Assembly (NCBI GenBank): GCA_001313085.1
Contig: BBFE01000043.1
Span: 1 to 38,349, forward strand
Origin: Paenibacillus sp. JCM 18996
GTDB taxonomy: Bacteria > Bacillota > Bacilli > Paenibacillales > NBRC-103111
Reading direction: 5' to 3'
DNA: 38,349 bases
A program made the translations under genes and the position numbers. Below, one piece after another: positions 26,254 through 36,041 of this stretch. Numbering within the stretch: the stretch's first letter is position 1; each line of letters starts with the position of its first letter. The notes beneath the pieces are model-generated. The model searched no databases, was not told where the DNA came from, and worked only from the letters and a program-made list of their open reading frames with translations.

Positions 26254-27766
26254 TCATGTTCCTTGAACGGTGTTCAACTGAATCGATATTCTGGATAGAA
26301 TTAATCGGAAACCTGTTAAAAGAACCGGAAAATCAGCCTTCCGCTTTTTTTCAGATGCTGGCTCCTCAGTTAGCAGGGAACGATTGTTTAGCATATAAGT
26401 GACACCCGTCGCGGGCAGAAGCTGAACGCCGCTCTTAGGCAGCAGACGCTCCGGATAGAAGCTGTGCAGAGGAATAAGCACCCCAGGATCAAGGAAATCA
26501 ACCGCCCATTTCAGATGACGCGCGAGAGCGTGGCCCGTAACCCGGTGGGACCGGAACTCCATGCCGAGCATCTCTACAAACTGCAGAAGACGCTCATAGG
26601 ACGGATCGTATGAACCGAGCGGCGTTCCGTCCGAATGGATGAACAGGCCGCCCTCCGCATGCAGGTCGAGCAGTTCAAGCAGATTGCGGTAGTCGTTCTG
26701 CACCAAATAGCGGACCGGTTCCCGGTTTATTTCTTCCGCAGTGATGCACGTAAACTGCTCAATGACAGCCTCCTGCCAAACGGTCAGCAGGCCGCTTTCG
26801 ATTTGGCGGCGAAAAGCCGCGGAGGCATAGACGAGTGCATCCTGTCTTTCACCATGCCTGAGAAGCATGTAGGCCGTTTCCGGTTCGACAACGAGAGTGC
26901 GGCCGGCTTCCTGCGCCGCCTGTGCCATACTGCCGACACGACCGATGTTGCGGTGGTACAAGTTAAATACCGCGAGTCCGTTTGTTTCGCGCAGGTCGGC
27001 GGCAATAAGGGCCGGCAGCGTAAGCTCGGTCGCCATTTCTTCAGGGATTGCAAGATCACCGGTCAATTCCCCCATGGAGCCGTCCGCCGCGGGCTCCCAA
27101 AGCATTGTGCCCTCAATGATCAGCGCGTCGATACCCATCTCCTTGGCCGCGGCGAGGCTCGCCTTTGTCAGCTCCGGAGAAAAAAACCGTGGAAGCGCAG
27201 ATCGCCGGTATACAGCAGGCTGCCGTCCGGTGTGCGGATGTGAAACCCGGATGCTCCCGGAATATCGTGGTCCATCGGAAGCACGGTGACCTCGATTTCA
27301 CCAACGCGGACCGTTTCATTCATTTCCACTGACCGGTAATCCCGCATGCCCGGGACGCCTTCGCCGATTTCGGCAAGCGTGGTATAAAGCCGGCGTGACT
27401 CAGCGACATATAGACCGGTATGGAAGGAGCAATGAGTCCGATCATCGACATGTGATCCAGGTGAAGATGGGAAATGAAAACAGCGGTTTCCAGATCGAAT
27501 TGTTCCGCAGGAACAAGATTCGGATCGCCGGTTAGCTCATCCTTCGAATAGAGACCGTCAATCGCAGGCAAAATGCCGAGTTTGACGTAGTCGCGTACAA
27601 GCGATTGCTCACGCAAACGAACTTCTTTGTCCGCAGCCGGCGATCCGCCGAGGAACGCTGTCCCGAAGTCGAACACAATGCGGGAGCTCCCGTGCTCGAT
27701 CGTAACGACGGTTCCGCCGATCGTTCGAAGGCCGGCCCAGAAACGGATTTGGGTTTGATTTGTCAT
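26254..27766 (-). CDS. MBL-fold metallo-hydrolase (RNase J / exonuclease-like), frameshifted
   Basis: Start ATG 27,766 (MTNQTQIRFWAGLRTIGGT), with AGGGGG 11 nt upstream. FISHLHLDHMSMIGL carries the HxHxDH zinc motif; VLPMDHDIPGASGFHI and LLYTGDLRFHG carry the next His and Asp ligands, and the C-terminus has VLIPLHSFYPERL, the last His in the position used by RNase J/beta-CASP-like enzymes. Breaks near 27,345 and 27,182. The end is uncertain: the unshifted frame stops at 26,254, while shortening an A-run near 26,345 would stop it at 26,316. About 480-500 residues. Its place as the last gene of a UgpBAEC-like operon hints at hydrolysis of the imported phosphodiester or sugar, but this is inference. 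Confidence 0.8.
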
Positions 27767-27872
27767 CGCAGCGCAATCCCCCTTTTTTAAGTAAGTGAAA
27801 AGAAAGAGGCAGGGCCAGAGGGGCTGCCTTCCGGCCGCCTCCTGTATGGCCATGCCCTTTTGTTATCTACAT

Positions 27873-29207
27873 TTATTTTTGAGTCTTACCTTTCTCCAGA
27901 GCCGCATTCGACGCTTTTTTCCGCGTCAGCCAGACCCTGCTCGACGGACTTTTGGTTGTGGAACACAGCATCGACTTCTTTCATGATTTCGTTCTTCATC
28001 GTTGTGGTTCCTGCTACACGAGGGTAGAAGAAGCCAGCGTCAAGCTGTTTTGCCGCAACGCCCTGCTTAGGGTTTTTTCGCGACAAAGTCTTTATATTCC
28101 GGGCTGTCATTCGCGGATGTGCGAACCGGCAGGTATCCTGTCTTCATAGCCCAATATGCGGTGTTGTCTTTGTTGATGAGGAACTTGATATATTCCCAAG
28201 CGGCCAGCTTTTGTTCGTCAGTTACACCGCCGGAGAAGACGGAAACGTTAGTGCCTTGAATGACCGCTGCGGCTTTTTTTGTCTTTCGGCAGCACAGCAA
28301 CGTCCCAATCAAATTTGCCTCCGACCGCTTTGTCGACGAAAGTCAAGCCTGCGGAGGAACCGATGTACATCGCAACGTCGCCTCTGCCGAACGGATCCGA
28401 CATGAACTTGTCTTCTCCGGCCGTGCGTCCCGTGCCATCCTTGATAAATCCGGAGAGGAAGTCGAGCGCCTTTTTTGCCTTCAGGGGAATTGAATTTTGC
28501 TTTCAGGTTTTTTTCTCGTCGACGAATTCGCCGCCTGCCTGCATTACAAAGCTCTGCAGATCCATACCGATGGAGTTTTCAAAGCCCATGCCGATCGTCT
28601 TGCCCTGCGTCAGCTTCTTGGCAGCGTCTTTCAATTCATCCCAGGTTGCAGGGACTTTCAGTCCGGCTTTCTCAAGAAGCGTTTTGTTGTAGAACAGGAC
28701 ATTCGTGCTCTTGTTGAAAGGCAGGCTGTAATATTTGCCGTCCCATTGATTGTCATCCCGGAAAACCTTGGAGATGTCGTTCAAATCTTCTTTGGCCATG
28801 CCATATTTGCTGTCGTTGATGTAAGGCGTCATGTCCACGACCAGCTCGTTGTTGATAAAGTCCGTGTTCCAGTCCTCATAAGTTTGCGCGAGTGTAGGAG
28901 ATTTGCCGGCTTTCGCGGCGGCAGTCAGCTTTTGCTGAAGATCGGGGTAATTGCCTTGCGCGACCAGTTTGACCTTGATGTTGGGATTTTTTCTGTGTAA
29001 AATCGTCCGTAATCTTCTTCAGCGCCGCTTCCTGGGCGCCCGTCATCGCGTGCCAAAACTCGATCTCGACCTGTTTTCCTTCAATACTGGTTGTAATTCC
29101 TTTCTGTGCAGGCGCGGAACCGCCCTGAGCGGATGGCTTGGGACTGCACGCAGCAGCTGAAAGTACAACCGTACCCGTCAAAGCTAACGCTAACCATTTT
29201 TTTCATT
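27873..29207 (-). CDS. ABC transporter solute-binding lipoprotein (UgpB-like), frameshifted
   Basis: Start ATG 29,207 after GGAGGG. With the first A-run shortened the signal peptide reads MKKWLALALTGTVVLSAAAC, a lipobox with Cys at residue 20. The mature part has VEIEFWHAMTGAQEAALKKI and QGNYPDLQQKLTAAAKAGK, then PTLAQTYEDWNTDF, typical of family-1 sugar and glycerol-3-phosphate binding proteins. Later blocks are YYSLPFNKSTNVLFYNKTLL and QGTNVSVFSGGV, and the end corrects to ...EKASNAALEKGKTQK at 27,873. Breaks at A/T runs near 28,985, 28,508, 28,470, 28,270 and 28,072. About 445 residues. It captures substrate outside the membrane and hands it to the permeases encoded next. Confidence 0.85.
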
Positions 29208-29274
29208 GTAAGATTCCCTCCAAAAGTATAAGAACTTTGATTTATATGCAACCCGTAAAAGGAAACGGGTACGC

Positions 29275-30102
29275 CTATCCTTTCAAACCGCCGCGCGATA
29301 TGCCTTCAATCAGATAGCGCTCGAACAGGAAGTAGAGCAGCAGCATTGGCAGCACGATCATTGCCGAAGCTGCCATAAGCAGCTCGTAATCGGTACCCGC
29401 CTCGGTGGTAAACGTCGTCAGGCCGACGGGCAGTGTGCGCATTTCCTTCGCGTTGGTCACAATAAGCGGCCATAGAAACGCGTTCCAGCTGCCAATCGCC
29501 TTGAATAAAGCAATCGTGACCAAGGCTGGCTTGGCGAGCGGAACCATGATGTGCCATAAGTATTTGAAATCGCCGCTCCCGTCGATGCGCGCCGCGTAAT
29601 ACAGCTGGTCAGGGATGCTTAAAAAAATACTGTCTCAGCAGAAAAAATCGCGAACATGCTTGCGAGCCACGGAACGATAAGCGCTTCATAGCGGTCGATC
29701 CATCCGAGCTGTGACAGCGTCACGTAATTCGGTATGAGAAGAACCTCTCCCGGAACCATCATAGTGCCCAGCAGGATCGTAAACAGCATATCGCGTCCGT
29801 AAAAAAAACGAAGCCGGGAAAAAAGCGAAAGCGGCCAGAATCGTCGTAATAATTTCTCCGGCTGTCGTTGCGACGGTAACGATGACGCTGTTCAACAAAT
29901 ATTGCGAGAATGACGCCATCTGCCAAGCCTTCACGTAGTTGGACCAGTTGGGCATGGAAGGAATCCATTTCGGCGGCATGATCATGACCTCGGATGGCGA
30001 CTTCAGCGATGTCGAGATCATCCACACAAATGGCAGTACCATCACAATGCCGCCGGCGGCGAGGAGCGCGTATAGTACCCATGAGATCCATTTATTCGTC
30101 AT
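29275..30102 (-). CDS. ABC transporter permease (MalG/UgpE type), frameshifted
   Basis: Start ATG 30,102 after GAGAGGAG. TM segments: ISWVLYALLAAGGIVMVLPF at the N-terminus, then NSVIVTVATTAGEIITTILA. Breaks near 29,806 and 29,627 (over-long A-runs) hide the middle. The last part has MVPLAKPALVTIALF, the end of the EAA loop that docks the ATPase, and the closing ERYLIEGISRGGLKG typical of MalG-type permeases. About 275 residues. It sits between the other permease and the binding-protein gene. Confidence 0.85.
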
Positions 30103-30118
30103 GAAGTGTGCTCCTCTC

Positions 30119-31019
30119 TTAATAGTGGACTCGTTTACGCCCGATCCAGAGCTGGATCAGAGTAAATACGAACGTGACGAAGAACAGAGCGTAGGCTGCT
30201 GCCGCTGCGATACCGTACTGATATTCCCCGTTGAATTTTTTTGATAAATGTAATAAACGATCGTCAGAGCGCTTTGGGCCGGACCCGGCCGTGCACCGAA
30301 CAGCGAATAGATCTCGTCGAAGATTTTGAATGAAGCGATCATCGAGATAATGGTTATAAAGAACGTAGTCGGCGACAGCAGCGGCACCGTGATATGCCAG
30401 AAGCGGCGCCATTTGGGCGCACCGTCGATGCGGGCCGCGTGAATGTACTGCTGGTTAATATTTTGCAGTCCCGCAAGGAACAGCACCACGTTATAGCCAA
30501 GGCCCTTCCATACGCTTAACAGGATCAGAGAGGGCATCGCCCAATTGGGATCGTTCAGCCAGTTCACCGGTGAAATGCCGGCAGCGCTGAGAAAATAGTT
30601 CATCAAACCGTAATCGTGATGGAAGATCCATCGCCATACGATCGAAACGGCCACCATAGAAGACACGAAAGGCAGGAAGTAGAGCGTCCGGAAGAACGTT
30701 TTTTTCCTTTTCCGATAGCGTTCAGCATAAGGCAACCACGAGAGAGATCGCGATCGTCAGCGGAACAGCGCCAAGCACAAAAAATAAACGTGTTTTTCAT
30801 CGCGCGCCAAAAAAATCCGGATCGTGCATGATGAACACATAGTTGTCAATGCCCCGTGCCTTCACGATATTTTTTGTAATAGTTGTACTTGGTGTAAAAG
30901 CTGACATCGAACGACTTGAGAATCGGATAAATGTGAAAAAAAACGGCCAAAACCGCGAATGCGGGCAGCAGATAAAGAAAAGCCTTCAACGTGCCGGACC
31001 ATGTCGGTTTCTGGTTCAC
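30119..31019 (-). CDS. ABC transporter permease (MalF/UgpA type), frameshifted
   Basis: Start GTG 31,019, overlapping the stop of the ATPase gene (GTGA), so translation is coupled. N-terminus MNQKPTWSGTLKAFLYLLPA is followed by the first TM. Breaks at T/A runs near 30,940, 30,873, 30,811 and 30,702. The central part reads FLPFVSSMVAVSIVWRWIF, LNDPNWAMPSLILLSVWKGL, and the EAA loop YIHAARIDGAPKWRRFWHIT. The end reads FVTFVFTLIQLWIGRKRVHY at 30,119. About 298 residues. MalF/UgpA-type subunits pair with the MalG/UgpE type to form the channel. Confidence 0.87.
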
Positions 31020-32121
31020 TTGCCCTCTTCCTCCCTGCCTGCTCCGACTGGCAATCGGATGCCGCTGTCAGCGTCGAACAGATGGAGCCTGGAGGAGCGA
31101 AAAGCGATACCAACGGCTTCGCCCTGCTGAATTTCCGTGTCGCTCGGGAGAATCATGCGAATGGTGTGATCTCCCGATTTGACGCGGACCCAGCAGTCTT
31201 TTCCGGCCAGCTCAATGTACGTGACCTCACCAGTCAGTACGGGGCTGTCTGCATCGGCGAGTGAGCAGTCCTCCGGCCTGACGCCAACCAGAACATGCTG
31301 CCCGTCCCGAAGCTCCGTGTCCCCGGCGGGCAAGCTGACCGGCATCAGAGTACCGCTCACTTGAATCGAGCTGCTGGCGTTATCGTAGACACCGGATAGC
31401 AAATTCATCTTCGGCATCCCGATGAACTCCGAAACGAACCGGTTGGCCGGCGCGCGGTAAATGTCATACGGGGCCGCATACTGCTGTAGCTTGCCTTGAT
31501 CCATGAGCAGGATGCGGTCGGCGATGCTCATCGCCTCCTCCTGATCATGGGTAACGAACACGGTGGTGATGCCCACTTCGCGCTGAATGCGGCGGATTTC
31601 TTCGCGCATCTCCAGACGAAGACGGGCGTCCAGGTTGGAAAGAGGCTCGTCGAGCAGGAGCAGCTTAGGCTCCTTGACGAGAGCGCGGGCAATGGCGACG
31701 CGCTGCTGCTGTCCGCCGGACAGTTGCCCCGGCTTGCGGTCCATCAGGTGGCCGATTTGCACGAGGTCCGCCATTTTGCGAGCCCGGTCCAACGCTTCGC
31801 GTTTGGGCATTTTTTTCATTTTGAGGGGGAATAGAATGTTCTGCTGAACCGTCATATGCGGATATAACGCGTAATTTTGGAAAACCATTCCGATTTCACG
31901 GTTCTCCGGTTCTACACGGTTGACATTGCTTCCATCGAACAAAATTTCTCCGCCAGTCGGTTTATATAATCCAGCGAGCATAAAAAAAGCGTTGTGCTCT
32001 TGCCGCAGCCGCTCGGTCCGAGCAAAGCGACCAAATCCCCGCTTTCCATGACAGCGTTCAGCTTGTCTACTGCGACTGCGCCTGGAAATTGCATCGTTAT
32101 GTCCTTTAACTCGATACGCAG
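31016..32121 (-). CDS. ABC transporter ATP-binding protein (UgpC/MsmK type), frameshifted
   Basis: Walker A GPSGCGKSTT, Q-loop MVFQNYALYPHMTVQQNI, signature LSGGQQQRVAIARAL, Walker B LLLLDEPLSNLD and switch VFVTHDQEEAM, then a TOBE-like regulatory domain to the end (VLVGVRPEDCSLAD, IRLPVGAGREEEGK). Break at a T-run (31,982-31,988) that should be two shorter, giving TTLFMLAGLYKPTGG. The start is unusual: an ATG at 32,094 would remove the first strand, while CTG 32,121 (reading LRIELKDITMQFPGA) has AAAGGGGG 7 nt upstream and gives the usual MRIEL-like N-terminus. About 368 residues. It powers the two permeases and may be shared among importers of this type. Confidence 0.88.
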
Positions 32122-32380
32122 GTGAGATCCCCCTTTCTATATAAATACGAGATGCGATAAACCGGCAAACAGGTTACATTGTACCACAGGTTTATTTTCA
32201 CATTGTTAAGCTGGTATTAAGGAGGAGTAAAGCGGGCCTCCAGATTGTGGAAGTGGAGTCGAGTGGGAGCAACGCGTTAATAATGGAATAATTTGTAGAA
32301 AAAAACTGTAAATGTGGGCGAAAATTAGAGGAGAGACGAGTTGAACGGGCAAAATGGGAGAATAAAGAAATATCTGAATA

Positions 32381-32409
32381 TTTACACAATTTTAACAATG
32401 GGCTATACT
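32381..32409 (+). promoter_or_regulatory. Sigma-A-like promoter of the candidate RNA
   Basis: TTTACA (32,381-32,386), a 17-bp spacer and TATACT (32,404-32,409). No start codon with an RBS and a usable frame follows, which points to a non-coding transcript starting near 32,416. Confidence 0.6.
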
Positions 32410-32415
32410 CAAAGT

Positions 32416-32850
32416 GTACCAAATAACCCAGGGATTTCACCTCACAAGTTTAGACGGATATTATTCAGTATTAGGCCATTGCAGGTGTTAAACCAGTGCT
32501 TGCCGCAGGCAATGCCGTTCACCTGAAAGTGAATTAAAGCCTAAACTGATTAATATAAACAGTTTAACCTGAAAGGGGATAGTCCAATGAATTAGGTAAG
32601 CGAAGCATGTTTTATTGCAGGTTACAAATTCGGGGAAAAGCAGGTGACAGCTTTTTTTTCAGTAAGCTGCAGGCATGCGGGAACTCACCAAGGAAAGTGC
32701 AGGGTTTGGTTGGACATGCCGGTCATGTCTGTGGGATCAGCAAAATTAAAGGCATGCAGGGCATGTAAGGAAAGGAAGACTAACAAAATTGAATAGAATG
32801 AGCACGAAGTAGCTCCGTTTATGACGATATGAACGGGGCTGCTTTATTTG
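32416..32850 (+). ncRNA. Candidate structured non-coding RNA, unclassified
   Basis: About 435 nt without a plausible ORF, lying between a good promoter and a good terminator. Three nested stems share one axis: TTAGGC (32,471) with GCCTAA (32,539), CAGGTG (32,482) with CACCTG (32,520), and TTGCC (32,500) with GGCAA (32,508). A second nest is GGTGA (32,643) with TCACC (32,685) around CAGCTT (32,648) with AAGCTG (32,664). Further hairpins are TAAACTG/CAGTTTA (32,542/32,560) and GACATG/CATGTC (32,713/32,724). It does not match RNase P, SRP RNA, 6S, tmRNA or T-box landmarks that I know. It could be a trans-acting RNA or a long leader whose terminator controls the gene at 33,049. Confidence 0.5.
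32808..32850 (+). terminator. Rho-independent terminator of the candidate RNA
   Basis: AGTAGCTCCGTT (32,808-32,819) pairs with AACGGGGCTGCT (32,832-32,843), 12 bp with two G-U pairs, followed by TTTATTTG. Confidence 0.75.
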
Positions 32851-32994
32851 TGTGCGATCCTATCCGATTGGTTTTAGAAGAATTCCGCAGAAAGTTTTCC
32901 ATAGATGTATTTATTTCGACATAAGCGGCTGTGAAAAAAGGTTTAAGCCAGTTTCAGCGGGCTGAACCGGTTTTCCTCTTTCGCGACCGTGCGA

Positions 32995-33000
32995 TATAAT
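32995..33000 (+). promoter_or_regulatory. -10 element of the small gene at 33,049
   Basis: A perfect TATAAT 49 bp before the start codon. The -35 is poor (TTTTCC region near 32,972). An imperfect inverted repeat (CCAGTTTCAGC / GCTGAACCGG, 32,948-32,970) lies just upstream. Confidence 0.5.
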
Positions 33001-33048
33001 AGGAAAAGAGTTTTTTTTATAGATAAAAAATCGGGGAGTGGAGATATT

Positions 33049-33230
33049 TTGACTTATCATGAGTTATTGGGACGCCAGAGTGAAATGTTAAGAAAGAACA
33101 TCCAGCAGCAGCTCATTTCAAAAAAATCAGAATGGACTGAACGCGCAGCAAGGCTTTCTTCTAAAGCAAATGATCAAAGAATATCACCAAAAAAACGCAT
33201 GAGATCCATTCCATCAAGTCCGGAGAGTGA
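33049..33230 (+). CDS. Small basic protein of unknown function
   Basis: Start TTG 33,049 after GGGGAGTGGAG. MTYHELLGRQSEMLRKNIQQ continues as a charged helix. Shortening the A-run at 33,189-33,195 by two gives the ending ISPKTHEIHSIKSGE at TGA 33,228-33,230, about 59 residues. A perfect -10 upstream and a strong terminator downstream show that it is its own transcription unit. No family recognised. Confidence 0.55.
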
Positions 33231-33242
33231 TCTTTCGAAAAT

Positions 33243-33273
33243 GAGGGTGCCGCTTTAGGCACTCTTTTTTTTT
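33243..33273 (+). terminator. Rho-independent terminator
   Basis: GAGGGTGCC (33,243-33,251) with GGCACTC (33,258-33,264), then nine T. Confidence 0.8.
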
Positions 33274-33384
33274 GTGGGATCATTTTGTCAGCGAAAATAT
33301 GGAAAAAATAATAGATTTAGAGGTAGAATAGAAGAGCGAACCTGCGTTCGTAAGGAAAATGAGTGCAGGAGGGATTTGTTCGAG

Positions 33385-34508
33385 ATGTCCTTTGAGTTTC
33401 AAGCCGGCCTGTATCCTGAACGTCCCGGTTGTTATATCATGAAAAAAATTCGGAGGGGCGCATTCTTTACGTGGGAAAATCCATCAATTTGCGCAGCCGG
33501 CTCCGGTCCTATTTTCAGCAGAGGCAAACCCGTAAACGGATGGTACAGCTCGTCCGGGAAATTGCCGTGATCGAAATTGTGCTGGTCAATAATGAGGCGG
33601 AGAGTCTGCTGCTCGAGAACAACTTGATCAAGATCCACAAGCCCCCCTATAACCGCGCGTTAAAAAAGGGACAACAGCGGATACGCATACCTGCAGCTGA
33701 CATCTGAGAGGCTGCCCCGGCTTGATGTATTCTACCGAGACAGACGCGAGGGTGCGGATCGCATTGGGTCAGCCGGCGAAAAGCGGCAGCCTAAGGAACA
33801 AGGCCACCGGTTCGGCCCGTACAGAAGCTCGCGGTTTCGGAACGAAGTGCTGGAATTTGTAACGGATCACTTTCGTCTGAGGACATGCACAAACATGCCC
33901 AAGCGAGCCTGTCTGCTGTATCATATCGGCAAGTGCAGCGGCGTGTGCGAAGGCCTGATTTCGGAAGCCGAATATCGGGAGGACGCAGGCCAGGCAGCCG
34001 CGCTGCTGGCAAATCAGGCGAAGAGCTGATTGCGGCGATGTACCGCAGGATGGAACAGTACGCCGAACGGCTCGAATTCGAGCAGGCAAATAATATGCTT
34101 CGCCATATCCGCATTCTGGAGCAGGTGCCGGGCAAACAGATTGTCGACAGGGAGGCCGTCATTGACCAGGATGTGCTCTATTTCGGCGACGGCCGGGTGA
34201 TGGTCGCCAAGGTGCAGGAAGGGATGCTGCGCGATTTCCAACTGTTCGAGCTGGATCAGCGGCACGAAGAATCCGCGTGCGACCGGTTTGTTATATCCCG
34301 CTACGCCAACGTGCGGCCTGACGAGCTCATCGTCAATACAATCGGCGATGTGGGCAGGGTGCGCTCCGCGCTCCGGCATGCCGGAGGCAGGACGGTGAAG
34401 ATAACGCAGCCGAAACGGGGCTTGAAATATGACCTGCTCCAATTATGCAAGGATAATTTCGAATACCGGATGAATTCCATTCCATCCGCCAACCAGGAGA
34501 TTATATGA
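33385..34508 (+). CDS. UvrC/Cho-like GIY-YIG excision nuclease, compact, frameshifted
   Basis: Start ATG 33,385 with GGAGGG 11 nt upstream. PERPGCYIM then ILYVGKSINLRSRLRSYF is the GIY-YIG nuclease of UvrC, and AESLLLENNLIKIHKPPYN its second block. ACLLYHIGKCSGVCEG is the UvrC cysteine cluster, followed by a UVR-like helix ERLEFEQANNMLRHIRILE that binds UvrB. Breaks near 33,441, 33,666, 33,780 and 34,018. The protein then continues with VLYFGDGRVMVAKVQEG and stops at 34,508, about 370 residues. It lacks the C-terminal RNase-H-like endonuclease end and HhH of full UvrC (about 600 residues). It may make only the 3' incision, as E. coli Cho does, or be a truncated paralogue. Confidence 0.8.
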
Positions 34509-35963
34509 ATTTGACGCCGCGATTTTCCGAAGAGGCGACGGTTACTCTGCTCATTTTTTGTGCTGCTGTTCGTCCTTCGAATTCCATATATCGGGAGCTC
34601 TCCCTATGAATATGAGTCTTGGAGGCAGTCGGATACCGAGGCAATCGCACGCAATTTTGTCGAGGCCCGCTTCAATATCTTTTTTCCCTCAGCTGAATTA
34701 TCAGGGCCCCCTGCCGAACTATGTTCAATTGGAGCTCCAGATCATTCCCTTTTTTAATCGCAATTTTATACAAATGCTTCGGCTATCATTATGAATTGGC
34801 AAGAATTATACCGGTGCTGTTCTTTTTTTTAGGCTCGGCTCTCTTTGTCTATCTGACAGCTAGACGTTATTATTCGCTGCGCACAGCGTGGCTGGCGCTT
34901 TTGTTGTACGGCACGGTCCCGGTTAATTTGCTTTACTCCCGCGCAATCATGCCGGAATCCGCCGCATTGTTTTTTTTTTACCGGCGCCTTTTATTTTTTT
35001 TAGCGAGTGGATACGGCTTGAGAGATTTTCTATTCTTATTACCGCAGCTGTATTCACCTCATTCGCGATTCTAGAGAAAGTCCCGACTGTCTTTGTAGTG
35101 ATCCCGATGGCGGCCATGGCGGTGGTGAAGTATAAAAAGAGTGCATTTATCAAAAGGGAATTCGTCGTTTTTTTTGCCCTTATCGCGATAGTTCCGGCTG
35201 TATTATATTATTTATGGCTGCAGATGATCGCCGAGAGCGCGTTTGTCTCGGGGATCGCGACCAAGCATATTATTCCGCAAATGTTAACGTCGATTTTTTT
35301 ACCAAAAAAAAGGCGCAGCTGTTTTTTTTATCCGGGATTTCCCAAGAACTTTTACTTGGTATATAGTAATATTGGGAATAGGCGGTTTTTTTTCAATACC
35401 CTGGAAGGAAGATTTTCCCATAAAATGCTTCGCGTTAGCGATGGCGCTTGAACTCGTTACCATTGCGGCTGTGATTCAGTTCAACTATTATCTGATCTTC
35501 TTCGGTCCCCCGCTGGTTATGTGCGCTGCAAACCTTTTTGGACCGTCTAATGCGGTCGTCCTTTGCCGGAAAGCTGCTCAGCTGCGCGGTGCTGGTTTTG
35601 TTTGCGGTTTCTGCTTATGGGCATGTGCATCCTTTAATCGGTGCGCAGGACGAGAAAATTTTGAAGCAGGCGCAAATAGTTGAAACCATAACCGATAAGA
35701 AGGACCTGATCGTCTCCGGTGTGGATGACCCGAGTCTTTTAAACGCGAGTCACAGAGCCGGCTGGCGCGTGATGAACTCCATTCCTGCGGATCCTGTCAC
35801 GGAGCTCAATTTCTTTGTGGCGGGTGGCGCGCGATATTTTGTGCCGTTAAATGGATATATCGAGAATGATCCTGACGGCAGGTTAAGGATTTACCTGGAT
35901 ACACATTTCACCAAAATCGAAGCGGAGAAAGGATATGAGATTTATAAATTAACCGGAAAGTAA
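34505..35963 (+). CDS. GT-C membrane glycosyltransferase (PMT/ArnT-like), frameshifted
   Basis: ATG 34,505 overlaps the stop of the UvrC-like gene (ATGA). The corrected N-terminus is a TM helix, then RIPYIGSSPYEYESWRQSDT followed by EAIARNFVEA, the acidic first-loop motif of GT39/PMT-like enzymes. Many TM helices follow (VYLTARRYYSLRTAWLALLL, FALIAIVPAVLYYLWLQMI, ELVTIAAVIQFNYYLIFFG), and a soluble C-terminal domain ends YEIYKLTGK at 35,963. Breaks at T/A runs near 34,553, 34,680, 34,747, 34,971, 35,307 and others. About 485 residues. Such enzymes transfer a sugar from polyprenyl phosphate to an acceptor outside the membrane. Confidence 0.75.
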
Positions 35964-36041
35964 CGCACAATCCGCTTTTTTGCCAACCGATCAACAGGGT
36001 AATAAACCTTTAAAAAATCATATTTGGACTGGGAGCTTGCC

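Noticed and set aside
26635..27243. 202-codon open frame on the + strand
   Set aside because: Antisense to the MBL hydrolase, whose family motifs continue through this stretch; no RBS or neighbours support it.
28497..29000. 167-codon open frame on the + strand
   Set aside because: Antisense to the solute-binding protein gene; no RBS and no recognisable protein features.
32584..32800. Possible coding region after the ATG at 32,587
   Set aside because: The frame stops after two codons, and reading past the stop gives no family-like sequence; nested stems and the terminator fit a non-coding RNA better.
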